DNA of 64,000 nucleotides from Monilinia fructicola (Eukaryota > Ascomycota > Leotiomycetes > Helotiales > Sclerotiniaceae): positions 799,501 to 863,500 of the forward strand of contig VICG01000003.1 of assembly GCA_008692225.1 (NCBI GenBank), given 5' to 3'. Positions 1 to 10,667 of the stretch are shown in pieces (within the stretch, counting starts at the first letter, position 1; the number at the start of each line of letters is the position of its first letter). The notes beneath the pieces are model-generated. The model was not told the DNA's origin and searched no databases. It worked only from the letters and a program-made list of their open reading frames with translations. The translations under genes and the position numbers were made by a program.

Positions 1-50
1 TGCATGTTCTCCGTATGCATACATGCATGCATCCATGCATACATGCACTC

Positions 51-80
51 ATCCATCCATCCATCCATCCATCCATCCAT
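51..80. repeat. ATCC tetranucleotide microsatellite
   Basis: About seven perfect tandem copies of ATCC lie next to looser CATGCATACATGCATG runs. The overlapping open frames here (Ser-Ile-His-Pro repeats) are products of the repeat and are not called as genes. Confidence 0.9.
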
Positions 81-876
81 CTACCTCACTGGACAAAATG
101 ACCAGGAAAAGGAATCAAAGTGTCAAAAAATTCTCTTGGATCAGGAGTTTAGGGTTACACTCTACAAATACTCTGACTTGCCCCCTCAGGGCTCTGACTT
201 GGCATCATCTACATATAGACATCAGGATCATCTTCCCTTCCCCTTCACTCCCTCTTTTTCTTTCCCTTCCTCACAGTCTCACGTTACCTTCATTTGCAAC
301 CTCTAGTCTGGCACCTTTATCATTATACTCACTCATATCCAAATTTCGTATCTTTGAAAGATAGCGCAGGATCCCCTCCCTTCATATCCCGATATCCTCA
401 AATCAAATTTCAAGATCCAAGAGATCAAATCAATACTTGTCTATTCACTCATTATTCATTTAACTATTGATTACGCCTTGACGTTATTTATGAGAGATAT
501 TAAATTCACAAGATAGACTACGAATATCCCCCCACCTTAAAAGATCTTCCCTTGTCTTACCTTTCGACCTTCAACCTTCAACCTTCAACCCTCTCTCTCT
601 CTCTCTTGTTGATTGAAAGAAAAGTCAACTACCTCCCTCTTCTTCCTTACATTCATTGATTGAATCATCACACTCTTTCTCGCCTTTCTTTCAATACAAT
701 CATCGAGATTGTTTGTCTAGAAAAATCACATTCTTTTTGATTCAGTCATTTGATTCTTGAATATCACTCACTCCACAAGTCACCCATCTCTATCAAAGTC
801 TACCTTTTCAGGGAATATACACATACAATACACATCAAGTCGAATACATACGATTTAAACAAAGCAAAACATCAAC
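81..876. promoter_or_regulatory. Upstream region and probable 5' leader of the GH128 gene
   Basis: No convincing gene lies in this stretch. It contains repeated TTCAACCTTCAACC units and a TC dinucleotide run near 590-607. It ends in an A-rich stretch with CAAACAAAGCAAAACATCAAC just before the ATG at 877, as expected for a fungal pyrimidine-rich promoter and leader. The promoter role is inferred from position and composition only. Confidence 0.4.
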
Positions 877-2034
877 ATGCGTTCTTTCGATATCAAATCA
901 CTTGCCTTCTTGGCCTCCTCTTTGCTGGTCAAAGAATCATTCGCTGCCCCCATCTACGAAACCGACGTCCGTGTTGTCACTGAAGAAATAACTGTCACCA
1001 AGGAAGTTGACGGTACATACGAGACGGGCGCTCCTCATGCTATTGGAACCTTTACGCATCATGCTTCGGCTGCATCTTCATCTGCTGCCTATGTACCAGT
1101 TCCATCTACGTCGGCTGTAGCAACTAGTGTTGTGGTTGTTCCTACTACCTCTTCGACTAGCTATGTCGCCCCAACTACTTCTGTTAAGGCTTCGTCCTCT
1201 GTGGCCCCAATTGTCAAGGTTTCCAGTGAAGCAGCAGCAATCTTTGTTCAAACCAGTTCCAGCACCACACCCACTACCCTCGCCACACATACCTCGGCCA
1301 AGAGCGCACTGGCTACATCAAGCTCTTCCTCAGGAAAGCGTGGTATTGCCTACAACACCGCTGACTACGTCAAGTCCTTCACGGGTTCCTCAAAGGTTTC
1401 CTGGGCTTACAACTGGGGATCATCCTCGGACGGCCTCTCGGCTTCTGGAATCGAATACGTTCCCCTCCTCTGGGGTTTGAAATCTACCTTCACCGGAGCT
1501 TGGAACGCCGCCGCTAGCAGCGCCATCTCATCTGGCACCAAGCATCTCATGTCCTTCAACGAACCAGATTTGAGTTCCCAGGCCAATCTCGGGTACGCTG
1601 ACGCAGCTGCTGGTTACAAACAATACATGGAACCATTTGCCGGAAAAGCCAAGCTTGGTGCTCCAGCTGTCACTAACGGTGCCGCACCCATGGGCCTCAC
1701 ATGGCTCAAGTCTTTCCTTTCTGAATGTTCCGACTGCACGATTGATTTCGTCTGCATCCATTGGTATGATTCGGCATCCAACGTCGATTACTTCAAGAGT
1801 TACGTCCAAGACGCATACACCGCGGGTGGTAACCGCCCATTGTGGATCACGGAATTCCAAGCTTCTGGCTCAACCGATGAGCAGAATGCATTTTTGGATG
1901 AGGTGCTTCCTTGGTTGGATGCATCGGATATGGTTGATAGATATGCATGGTTCATGGCCAACACTGATGCCGGTGGTTTGATGAGCGGTGCCTCTGCGCT
2001 CAGCACGTTGGGCAATACTTTCAAGACTTCTTAA
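877..2034 (+). CDS. Secreted glycoside hydrolase family 128 (Asl1-like) protein
   Basis: Uninterrupted 385-residue protein. Residues 1-23 form a signal peptide ending in a FAAP-type cleavage site. Residues ~55-150 are a Ser/Thr/Ala/Val-rich, probably O-glycosylated linker. Residues ~153-385 form a GH128 catalytic domain starting at KRGIAYN. The domain carries the family's two glutamates: SFNEPD (proton donor, ~residue 228) and WITEFQ (nucleophile, ~residue 324), plus the strand motifs CIHWYD and YAWFM. GH128 enzymes are beta-1,3-glucanases, and the fungal Asl1/Agn-like group is wall-associated, so the likely site of action is the cell wall or apoplast. There is no C-terminal hydrophobic GPI signal, so it is probably soluble or held by the linker. 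No intron is seen. The ATG at 877 gives the signal peptide; an overlapping frame from 750 is not coding. Confidence 0.9.
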   Translation: MRSFDIKSLAFLASSLLVKESFAAPIYETDVRVVTEEITVTKEVDGTYETGAPHAIGTFTHHASAASSSAAYVPVPSTSAVATSVVVVPTTSSTSYVAPTTSVKASSSVAPIVKVSSEAAAIFVQTSSSTTPTTLATHTSAKSALATSSSSSGKRGIAYNTADYVKSFTGSSKVSWAYNWGSSSDGLSASGIEYVPLLWGLKSTFTGAWNAAASSAISSGTKHLMSFNEPDLSSQANLGYADAAAGYKQYMEPFAGKAKLGAPAVTNGAAPMGLTWLKSFLSECSDCTIDFVCIHWYDSASNVDYFKSYVQDAYTAGGNRPLWITEFQASGSTDEQNAFLDEVLPWLDASDMVDRYAWFMANTDAGGLMSGASALSTLGNTFKTS

Positions 2035-2616
2035 GTCGAAGCGATTTTTTTACAATTGGAGTCTTGGGAAGGGAGGAAGGAAGGAAGGATGGAATGGATG
2101 GATGGAATGGATGGAAGGCTGGACGGATGGTAAAAGCACGGGGGGTTTTTTTTACATACATACACACGCACATACACACACTTGAACCGATACCCACATA
2201 CCGCAAGGTAACAAGTATCTACTTCCCCCCCCCTCCAAAAAAAACTTAGGATCTTCAATGTACATACTTTAGTCATCAGTTTTCGATCAATCAATCACGA
2301 GCGGAAACTTACCAGACAGGAGCTGTGATGATTCTGGAAGCATGAAGCACGAAGCACCAAGGGGTGGATGTGGATAGATAGACAGCTGCTATGTTTTACA
2401 CGAAAAATGAAATTTTTTGCATACCGCCTTTATCGAATCGAATCGAGTGCCTGCGGGTTTTGTGAATGTGAATGTTGAGAGTGTAGGTAATAGGTAATAG
2501 GTAGTAAGTAATAAGTAGGTAGTAGTAGGTAGTAGGTAATTTAGCAGATAGTAGATAGTAGATAACCCGATACACAGAACATCTCCCCGCCTCCTTCCCT
2601 CACCACAGCACCAATC

Positions 2617-2771
2617 ATCCATCCATCCATCCATCCATCCATCCATCCATCCATCCATCCATCCATCCATCCATCCATCCATCCATCCACCCATCCATCC
2701 ACCCACCATCCATCCACCCATCCATCCACCCACCCATCCATCCACCCACCCATCCATCCATCCATCCATCC
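2617..2771. repeat. Long ATCC/ACCC microsatellite
   Basis: About 155 bp of ATCC tetranucleotides. The proximal half is nearly perfect and the distal half is interspersed with ACCC variants. On the minus strand it reads as Met-Asp-Gly-Trp repeats in three frames, a repeat artefact. Such a tract is expected to vary in length between isolates. Confidence 0.95.
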
Positions 2772-2970
2772 GCTAGCCCAACCCCAACCCAGGCACGAAA
2801 AACTCCATCGGCCAAAGCCAAACCCCAGATCGCAGATCGCAGATAGATGGGGGGACGCGGAGACGAGGTGTGGGACGGGTAAAGTGAGGGAGGAAGGAAA
2901 GAAAGTAAATTCCGCGTTCTATCGCCACACGCTCTATGAATGGAATATCAAGAATGGGACCAAGAATAAA

Positions 2971-3022
2971 AAGATGGAAGATGGAAGATGGAAGATGGAA
3001 GATGGAAGATGAAAGATGAAAG
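2971..3022. repeat. GATGGAA heptanucleotide tandem repeat
   Basis: Roughly five GATGGAA units followed by two degenerate GATGAAA units. No coding signal. Confidence 0.9.
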
Positions 3023-3466
3023 CATTGCCATGATTACTCCTTCCTATACCCCTCTCCCTCCCGCTGCCCGCAGTTCGTTTGAAAACAATCGATAGTTAAC
3101 CTGCCGGGAGAGTACTGGCACTGGCACTGGCAGTGGCATGGGCCCTGACACCATGATCTATCGTTCTCGATCGTAGATTTTTTGGTGATCCCCTAGATTC
3201 TTGACGCAGGGTTATGGGGATGTTGGTTTTGAGGTGCGGGGATACGGCGGCACGCAGGGGGCTGGTGAAACATGTGATGGATGGGATTGGGGGGTGAAGA
3301 TTTGACATCGATGGAATGGAATGGCGATTATTGGTTGTGTGTTTTTCAGGCCCTAGGGAGCTGAAGGGAGGTATTGTGTGATGTGTTCCTATGGATTTTT
3401 ACGAAATGTGTGTTACGCCAGCTTTGGCCATCGGATGGGAATGTGGAAGTCTACAGCACCTCTTCG

Positions 3467-4977
3467 CTATCCATCCTCATTGTCGTTTTTCAGCGGCCCC
3501 TTCGTGACAGAACACATGCCCTCCCCTTTGATTTCGAACTCTACACTCCCGTCCAACCCTTCCCCACTTTCCCGCGCCCATCCCGCAAAAACAACTTTCA
3601 TCCATCGTCTCCATCTCTTCAATACTGGCTCTCCTCTCTCACCCTCCTCCATAATTTCATTTCTGGCTCGTCCGTACACGGGCTTTTTGATGAGTGCTAT
3701 CCGACACGCTATTTGCGTTGTCCATATCAAGCCCAGGGATGGGGTTTTCACGTTTTTGGATGAGGTGTATGAGGGATGCGGATCATCACCCCAACCTGTG
3801 AACCATCGTTGTTGATGATCGAGTGACATTGGATCCGGGGTCATGGTTAAGTAATCTCGAGATTCTATTCGGCCACCAATGCTACCGCCAGGTAAACTTG
3901 ACATGGGGCCATTCATCGAGCTTGAAGGTATTGGTGCACTTCCGTGAACACCCAAGCTCCTTCTAGCCAACGGACTGCTCTGCATGTTGCCTTCTCTCCT
4001 CTGACTATAGGCCAATGGACTTGCCCTTCCACTGCCACCTGTGAATCGATCGGCGACTTGATTGGCGACGACAACGGCCACTTGAAACTCCCTAGCTATC
4101 TCCCGAAGGAGTTGTCCTAATCTGACCAATTCCGCACTTCTTTGCGCCATGTTTCCCCCTCCTTTGGTCACACCTGGTCTTTCGAATTCGGCTCGGTAGT
4201 TTGCAGCTACGCTATCTATTATGAGTAATCGAATGCCATGGCGTTTGATAGCGACAGGGACTTGGAATCGGAGGATATGATCTTGGGATTCGAGGTCGGG
4301 GGTTACAATAGAGATTATCCTGTCGAGAGAGGGTGGAGAGGGATGAGAGGAGAGAAAGGGGTGGGTGCGCAGAAGTTGGGATAGACGGGTGGTTGGGAGG
4401 GAGGATTCAGTAGATACGTAAAGAGTTGGAGCTGTGAGGCCATGGGGCGCAGGAAGTTGGGCAGAAAGGAGGAGGGTGAGGAGAAATTGAGTCTTGCCTG
4501 CGCCGCTGTTCTTACGTGTTAGTTGAAAGACGGCGGTAGGAGATGAGAGACGCTAAAATTTTGACACACCTCTCACCTGTAATTTCCGTAATGTAACCTG
4601 TAGGGATTCCGCCTCCGAGCGCGTGATCCATATCATCGTCCAACGTACTTATAGTCTCCCACGCATTCACAATTGCCTCTCCCGACTTTCTCAACTTCTT
4701 TTTTCGTCGCCATCTCATCTGCATCTTTCCCTCCCTCTCCGGAAATCTCATCGCTAAGCTCCACCTCGCCTATCCCAAGATCCCCTTTCAAATGTACTAG
4801 TATATCCGCACATAACCTCTTGACATCTAACAGTGGTAAAGTCGCACGTTTAGCTACCTCAACACAATCGAGCGTGAGGAGATCAGCGACAGTAACGAGA
4901 TTTTTCTCGAGTGATGGTAGAAGTCGTACATAATTCTGAGTTGGAAAGTTGGGGAGGATATCTAGGAGGTCGGTCAT
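3467..4977 (-). CDS. rad57: RAD57-like DNA repair recombinase paralogue
   Basis: RecA/Rad51-superfamily ATPase. The N-terminus (MTDLLDILPNF, then a small helical domain with LLTLDCVEVAKRA) leads to ALGGGIPTG and EITGESGAGKTQ (Walker A). Then come LYVSTES, RLLIIDSVAANYRAEF (Walker B) and VVVANQVADRF, ending with GLIWTTQIACRIAL near the C-terminus. The GGGIPTG-GESGAGKTQFLL-STES signature matches the Rad57/Xrcc3 group, which in yeast acts with Rad55 to stabilise Rad51 filaments in homologous recombination. A 64-nt intron (4506-4569) must be removed to restore Walker A. The reading frame shifts once at a T6 run (4699-4704, A6 on the coding strand), where one extra base is implied. I chose the ATG at 4977 because it starts the conserved domain; an ATG at 5106 would add a His-rich stretch. 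A long linker (~residues 250-330) rich in Ser/Pro separates the ATPase core from the last strands. Confidence 0.85.
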
Positions 4978-5864
4978 GGAGGCATTTGAGGAAATTTGGA
5001 TGGCGTGGGGGATTGAGGGGGAAAGGAAGGAAGGGAGGGAAAGGTGGTGGTGGTGGTGTTGGTGGAACGCGAAGGGATCTCGCGTCGTTTTACAGCTCGT
5101 GGTCACGTGGTTCTATATTGAGAATAGATTACATAGGTCTACGGGTATGAAAATGGATATACAGGGTGGTTTGTGCGTATATTATCAAAAATTCAACCTG
5201 ATTGGCCATTTAAGGTTAGAATAGCTTTTTTTAAATACTTATAATTTAAAAGGTTACTTTCCTTAAGTTTTTGGATTTTCTAAATTCTAAAAAGGTATAT
5301 AGTTAGAAATTACTAATTTATATATATATATATATTCTATAATATATTTTATATATATTTAATTTTAGTTTATTAAATAAATAGAAGTATTCTTTAATAT
5401 TTTAAGAATCCTAATGATTTAATTAATTAATAAGATCTCTCTTAAGCGAATATATTTATTTTTAGTATTCTAAAGGATAATTAATAACTTCACCACGTTT
5501 GCAATTCAATTAACAATCTCATTCTTTTGAATATAATACTACCTAGGTAGTATCCAACATTCTATTCAAGTTTCGTTCACGTAGCAAAATACGAGATCCT
5601 TGTATTCTATATATTCCATTGGGTGTTTATGTCCGAGTTGGGTTGTACAACAACTGGGCTGGAGGTCCACTGGTACTCAAGCAATTCAATGTCTGTCTTA
5701 TCTGCAGTTCTTATCGCTCTAACTACGGAATGGCTTAGTGCTCGGTATCTCCCGAAAGCTTATCTATCTCTCTACCTTCAGCCGAGTAAACAGGTTTTGG
5801 GAAGAGCTACGCCCTTTTAAGAGAGCGAGGAAAACCTTGGAAGTTTAAAGTCTCCAGCTCCAGG
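4978..5864. other. Intergenic region with an AT-rich island
   Basis: This lies between two minus-strand genes. 5215-5475 is strongly AT-rich (tracts such as TATATATATATATA, AATTAATTAATAAG). A perfect palindrome ACTACCTAGGTAGT sits at 5538-5551. Two near-MluI boxes (AACGCGAAG at 5066-5074, CTCGCGTCG at 5079-5087) lie just upstream of the Rad57 start. No gene is supported. Confidence 0.6.
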
Positions 5865-7717
5865 CTATTCTGTGGCCACTTCTACGTCCTCTACTTTTAC
5901 AGGTTTCTCGGGCTCAGTGAATAAAATCTATTTTGTTAGCATCTTCCTTTTGTATCTACCTTTTTAAGCCTAATGTAGGTAGCCCTGGAGTTACTTACAA
6001 CTGGTATTGCGACTGTTGCAGTCAAGATCCCAAGACTTGAGACGAGAAATATCCAGCTCATTTCTCCAAAAGCAAAACTCGTCCAAGCAGGGCCCGCGAG
6101 TACTCCTGCTGCGCTTGCACTGGTATACAGTGAGAATACTTGTCCGCTGGCTCCAGTTTTACCGAAAATGCCCGGGGTCTCTTTTTCCATACTGGCTACG
6201 GCTCGACTCAAATCAGCCCCTAACGGTGATGAACCGAAAACTCTGGCAATTCCTACAATCTTTATCAGTATCTGCGAGAGTGGAGGATCATTCAAATGGA
6301 AGGAATGAATTTACCATAAAGCGTAAGAAGGATGCAAAGGCCAACAATCTGATCAGTGGTGTTCCTCTTTATCAAAAACCAGTAAAGCAGTGAAGACGGC
6401 AGATACGATGAAATATGATGCCGTGAGCCATCGGGAAGGCCAAACGTCTGAGAGTCTACCGGCTATCGGTGCTAAAAATATCGGGAACGTTATGGTCAAG
6501 AAAATCAACCCAGCACCAGTTGAATCCCAGTTGAATTTTCGTTCAACAAATATGGGGAGTGCAGCGTCGAAACTTGCCAGCAGAAATACAGTTACCCAAA
6601 CGCCATACAAATCTGCCCATATGCGTGGAGATTTTAACAAGGTCACTAAGGCTATTGGGTGCTTTTTGCTATCTGCCGGCCGAACTTGGTCTTGATTATT
6701 CCCAAGTAGTGGCTCAGATGCTGCGTCGCTGGTGGAAGACACAACAGGATTCTCTCGTTCGCAAACGGCCTCATCGATACTTCGCTGAAAGGTGCCATAT
6801 GTTTGACTGTCACCTGATATGTCATTGTCTTTCTTCAGCCTCGCCGCAACTTTCTTTTCGATCATGAACAAACGCATGACGATATCTATCGCAATAAGAA
6901 TAAACATCACAATGAACAGTGATGCATACCCAAATTTTGCATACATTATACCACCGATGGTTGGGGAGATTAACATTCCAATGTTGAGACTCGAAATCAC
7001 GTATCCCATCCATTGTCCGATATCTTTCGAGCCAACTGTGTCTGCAAGTAAAGCAAAGCCGACCGTGTATACTACAGCTGCCGAAAGTCCTTGAAGGAAA
7101 CGGCTAAGAGCCAATATCCAAACATTTTGAGCAACATACAGAACGGCTGTAGCAGCAGCGTTTGAGAAAAATCCCAGAAGCAATGGCGTTCGTCTGGATG
7201 GACTTTGATCAGCGTAGTAGCCAAAAAGTGGACTCGCTATCAATTGGGCAAAACCGAAGGCTGTTAAGAGCATGGAATTCCAGAACTCAACTGGGAGAGA
7301 CATTAGCTTATTAACTCGAACCTAGAATCATATCTGAAGAGGAACTGCTCATACGGTCATCATCTGCTATCCCAATCCGACGTTCTAATTCGTTTGGAAG
7401 AACGGGAATGACTACTCCATATATGAAAGAATCCTAAATTTGGACATCAGCCTCCCCTACCTCTAGGTCGGTCTGTGGGTTCCCATTTTACTTACACTGA
7501 AGGATGCAACACAGATTGTGCTAACAATGAACCATTTTTGATGAGCGTAACTCCAAGAATTTGGGTTCTTCCTGCTCTTGCTCAGTTTCCGCGTGCTCGG
7601 TCTTGAATGGCCACATAGTTGGAAACAATATCGAGGAAGTTCAACCTTTTGAAATCGTATCGAAATCCGGGCTCTCAGTTGTGCGGGATTATACACTAAT
7701 GTATGACCGGAGAACAT
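5865..7717 (-). CDS. Major facilitator superfamily transporter
   Basis: Multi-pass membrane protein of the MFS proton-antiporter type. Exon 1 ends in KWFIVSTICVASFS. An intron (GTAAGT...TTTAG, ~7427-7491) joins it to DSFIYGVVIPVLP, the usual TM1 end. A second intron (GTATGA...CCCAG) precedes LEFWNSMLLTAFGFAQLI. GYYADQSPSRRTPLL is the loop 2-3 motif A-like sequence. TM segments continue through RFLQGLSAAVVYTVG (motif C region) and a long central loop. Later introns lead to GIARVFGSSPLGADL and a last exon ending EDVEVATE at 5865. One extra base is implied at an A5 run (6374-6378). The start at 7717 gives a ~60-residue N-terminal tail and is uncertain. Substrate unknown. It is the nearest recognisable neighbour of the NRPS and is transcribed away from it, so export of the NRPS product is possible but not shown. 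Confidence 0.8.
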
Positions 7718-10355
7718 GAAAAAAGCCTCCTAAATTGAGTGGCACTCAATACTGAAAAGTATCTTCGTGTGCAAGACACTACTTCTAGTTGCTTGATTAG
7801 CATTCGTGGAGTACCATGCTTGCTAAGTCTGCGGAGCGGTGAAAGTCAACAATTCACTATGTAACAACTTTCAGCTGACATGCGTCAGATGGCTTGATAT
7901 GAGGTTGCATCACTAAAATAAGATCCGCTGTACAGAGCAGATCACTAATAAGTGTAACGCTCTCGCTCTCTGCACCGTACTTGATCTGTGTACAATGCTG
8001 TACAGAGTAGAAGCCAATCTTTTGAGGATCTTACTGCGTTGCATTGCATTACATTCTTATGCATAAACTATTTCTTTGGCGTGGGATATTAGTATCTCTT
8101 CTTTCTCACATCATTACTACTCTATCGCGATCCAAATTAATTGATCCGCATGATCGCCAGTGCGCAAAAAAAGCAGTCCATTATTAGAATCTTTAGTTAC
8201 GGATTTTCAAAATCCTGTCTCAGATATTAATCTTCTATGTCTCTGGTAATTGGGTGTACAAATCGAAAGGATTTTCAATATCTTCAGAGAATACAATACT
8301 TTATTTATTTTTTTCAAAGTCGCGATGCACCGTACAAGTGTATTCAAGCCATAATTACGTAAATTTTCACTATGTTCGCCACAATTGATGCAGAACCAGC
8401 TTTTCCGTCAAATTTGATTTGTCGTTCTAGGTGGCTTGCATGATTTTGTCTCATAAACTGCAATGATACAGTATATTCGTGCAGCCAGAGAATATTGATA
8501 TGCGTTAGCTAAGGACAGTATTTCTCCTGTGAGTCCTGTCTCGTAGTTCGTCATCATGGGGTGCGAGCCAGCTTGTTCACATTTCCACACTTTCTAGTGG
8601 CGTGAATACCGGTACTATCTTGAATCCCTGTTTTGTTTCGGTTTAGCTCGAATGGGTCTAGTTGTGGGATGAGTATCTACTGTAGTATCTACTATTCAGA
8701 AGCGTTACAGACATTTATAAAGTTATAAAAACCATCGATCCACTAGTTTTCCTCGATTTCGAGAGGGGTGAGAACAGAATGGAGCTTCAAAGTCATCGAA
8801 TACGCCAATAAGCGCCAACTGAGATGATTCTAGAGCTCTGATTGGAGAATTCTGGTTAGTTGGAAGGAAGTCCTTCGGCTCCAACTATTTGATCTCGGCT
8901 GGTAGGAATGTGCTCTGCAGAATTCAAAGTTATAGCCCTGGAATATACTAAATGCTTTTCTTTTTTCAAAGAAATACCGAATTCAAAGAGTACCTAGTAA
9001 GCTTAATATATAAGCTATAAAAAGAAAAGAGAAACCCTGCTAAAATGTCTTTATGATTCACACTTTTGTTGATCGTTCTATTTCCGTTCTCTTTTTGGTT
9101 AATACTTACTACATTGGAAACGAGTAGCACCCGCGCGGTCCACAGCACTACCCAGAGTTATTCATACAATCAGATTAGAAGGGTGTCACGTTAGTCAAGA
9201 TGGCGCTTTACTCGTGTCCATTTCTAAGTCAATGACATATTTCGAAATCTAAGCTATCCAACATGTCCTCCTCGTGGATAGGTCGCACCAAGCATTTGCA
9301 ACAGTAAATTCTCATTCAACTTGATACACCTGTCCAGAGGTACCGTGTCACAATAATTGTGAAATAAGTTCTTAAATAACACCATACCAACATTGAAAAT
9401 ACATTTTCGTTCATATATCCTGTACCTTTTCCAGCTTGTATCAATCATCGTCAAATAGTGCCGAGGCGATCAATGGGGCCGTTTGCATAATTCCGATAAT
9501 ATGGATCGATTTGCCCCTCATTCCAGCTTACCTTACCCCGCGCTCGGTTTTGTCATAGCTTCGGGGAACTTTTTATATGGAGAAATAAGCGGAATGCGCA
9601 AGCCACTAAAAAAGCACACTCCGTAATAATGGATATCTTCAACTTCTGTTTACTTGTTCCTACAGATCAGACAACTAGGTTTTGGATGGAATTAAACCAT
9701 GCTTTCAATGTGGCAAGAAAGTTTTGAATTCAGAAATCACTGCATTCAATGAAGCCATTTTGACCATATTCGCGTTTATCCCCGAGACATGCACGAATTG
9801 AAATTATCACGGAATTAGATTACTCAATGACAAACGTGGGTTATTATTTATGTGCGACTCCTAGGTTGATTCCATACTGCACAATCAATTCCGCCCCTTT
9901 ACTATATTGCATAGCGGAAAGTCTGGGATGCACCTCACTGCAAGGAACTATTATGAAATGTCTGGATGAAAACAATACAATGTAGAAAGTTACATAGCAA
10001 GGGTATGGGAGTTACAGAAGTTGATCTAAATACACTAGCCAGAGGAGTACTTGCAAGAGGTATCCCATTTTGATTGAAACTTTTGTTCTCATGGGGCTCG
10101 ACATTGCATCATCATTCACTAATGAAACTACTGGTCAATTAGCTCAAAATCCATCACCAGGGATCAGAATCGTAGCTTCGGCGGCTAATTGGGAGATCTT
10201 GCATCATTCATGTATGAGGGCTAGGCCATGTAGAACTGACGTTGTCCTTTGAAGCTATTGAGGAAAACCCGGCAGATTAGCCATGGCAAGTATCAAATTA
10301 GGAGCTGTGAATTCTGAACCCACCTGAAAAAACTGTTGATCCATCTGAATCAGCT
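7718..10355. other. Gene-poor region between transporter and NRPS
   Basis: About 2.6 kb without a supportable gene; open frames are short and lack domain signatures. It contains a repeated CTGTACAGAG element (~7930 and ~8002) and AT-leaning sequence. The right end (from ~10070) has short stretches faintly reminiscent of NRPS adenylation sequence. The region may be the eroded 5' part of the NRPS, a regulatory region, or both. Confidence 0.45.
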
Positions 10356-10667
10356 TTGAAAGTGCTAGCTGAGACAAGGCAAGGGAGGACGAGCTCGGTT
10401 GATGCCACTGTTACATCGTTTCTCGTTCCCCTACAATGGCAATGGATTCTGGTATATACGGATCGAAAAATGCTAGATAATAAATTGCTCGGAAATCCGC
10501 CTGTCCAAGTCTTCCACTCGATGTCCAAGCTCGATTAGAACCATAAGTCCCTGGAACGATCGCACCTTATTTACAGTCAAGTATTTCTCTCTTAAAGCTG
10601 GGTATGTCTCCACTATTCAATGATATTGCTGTGAACTAATGGTTTTGTGTTCATCAGAGTTTTCGGT
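10356..10667 (+). pseudogene. Possible relic of an NRPS adenylation-thiolation module
   Basis: An open stretch reads SFLVPLQWQWILVYTDRKML (10420-10480), which resembles the end of an adenylation domain (MVPSxW... then the A10 motif GKxDRKxL). A possible intron (10602-10657, GTATGT...ACTAAT...CAG) would then join YFSLKAG to VFGMALTAKHYFPGL. This is reminiscent of FFSLGGDSxxAMxLxxKA of a thiolation domain, but the phosphopantetheine serine motif is not intact. In-frame stops interrupt the stretch upstream. Read together, this looks like the decayed 3' end of a starter module directly before the first condensation domain. Similarity is by eye only. Confidence 0.35.

Larger units (their letters stand above)
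2035..3466. other. Intergenic region rich in simple repeats
   Basis: No gene is supported between the GH128 stop and the end of the Rad57-like gene. It contains GGATGGAATGGATGG runs (~2085-2125), TAGGTAGTAGGTAATAGG runs (~2485-2565) and the two larger repeats listed separately. All long open frames here are low-complexity. Confidence 0.7.

Noticed and set aside
2389..2821. Minus-strand ORFs encoding long Met-Asp-Gly-Trp repeats
   Set aside because: They occur in all frames of an ATCC microsatellite and have no other coding signal.
8822..8834. GAGATGATTCTAG shared with 10861-10873, taken as a duplicated NRPS fragment
   Set aside because: Similarity stops after 13 bases and nothing around 8.8 kb resembles NRPS sequence.
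9254..9454. 66-residue minus-strand ORF in the gene-poor region
   Set aside because: No domain, no splice context and no neighbour logic; length is within chance expectation.
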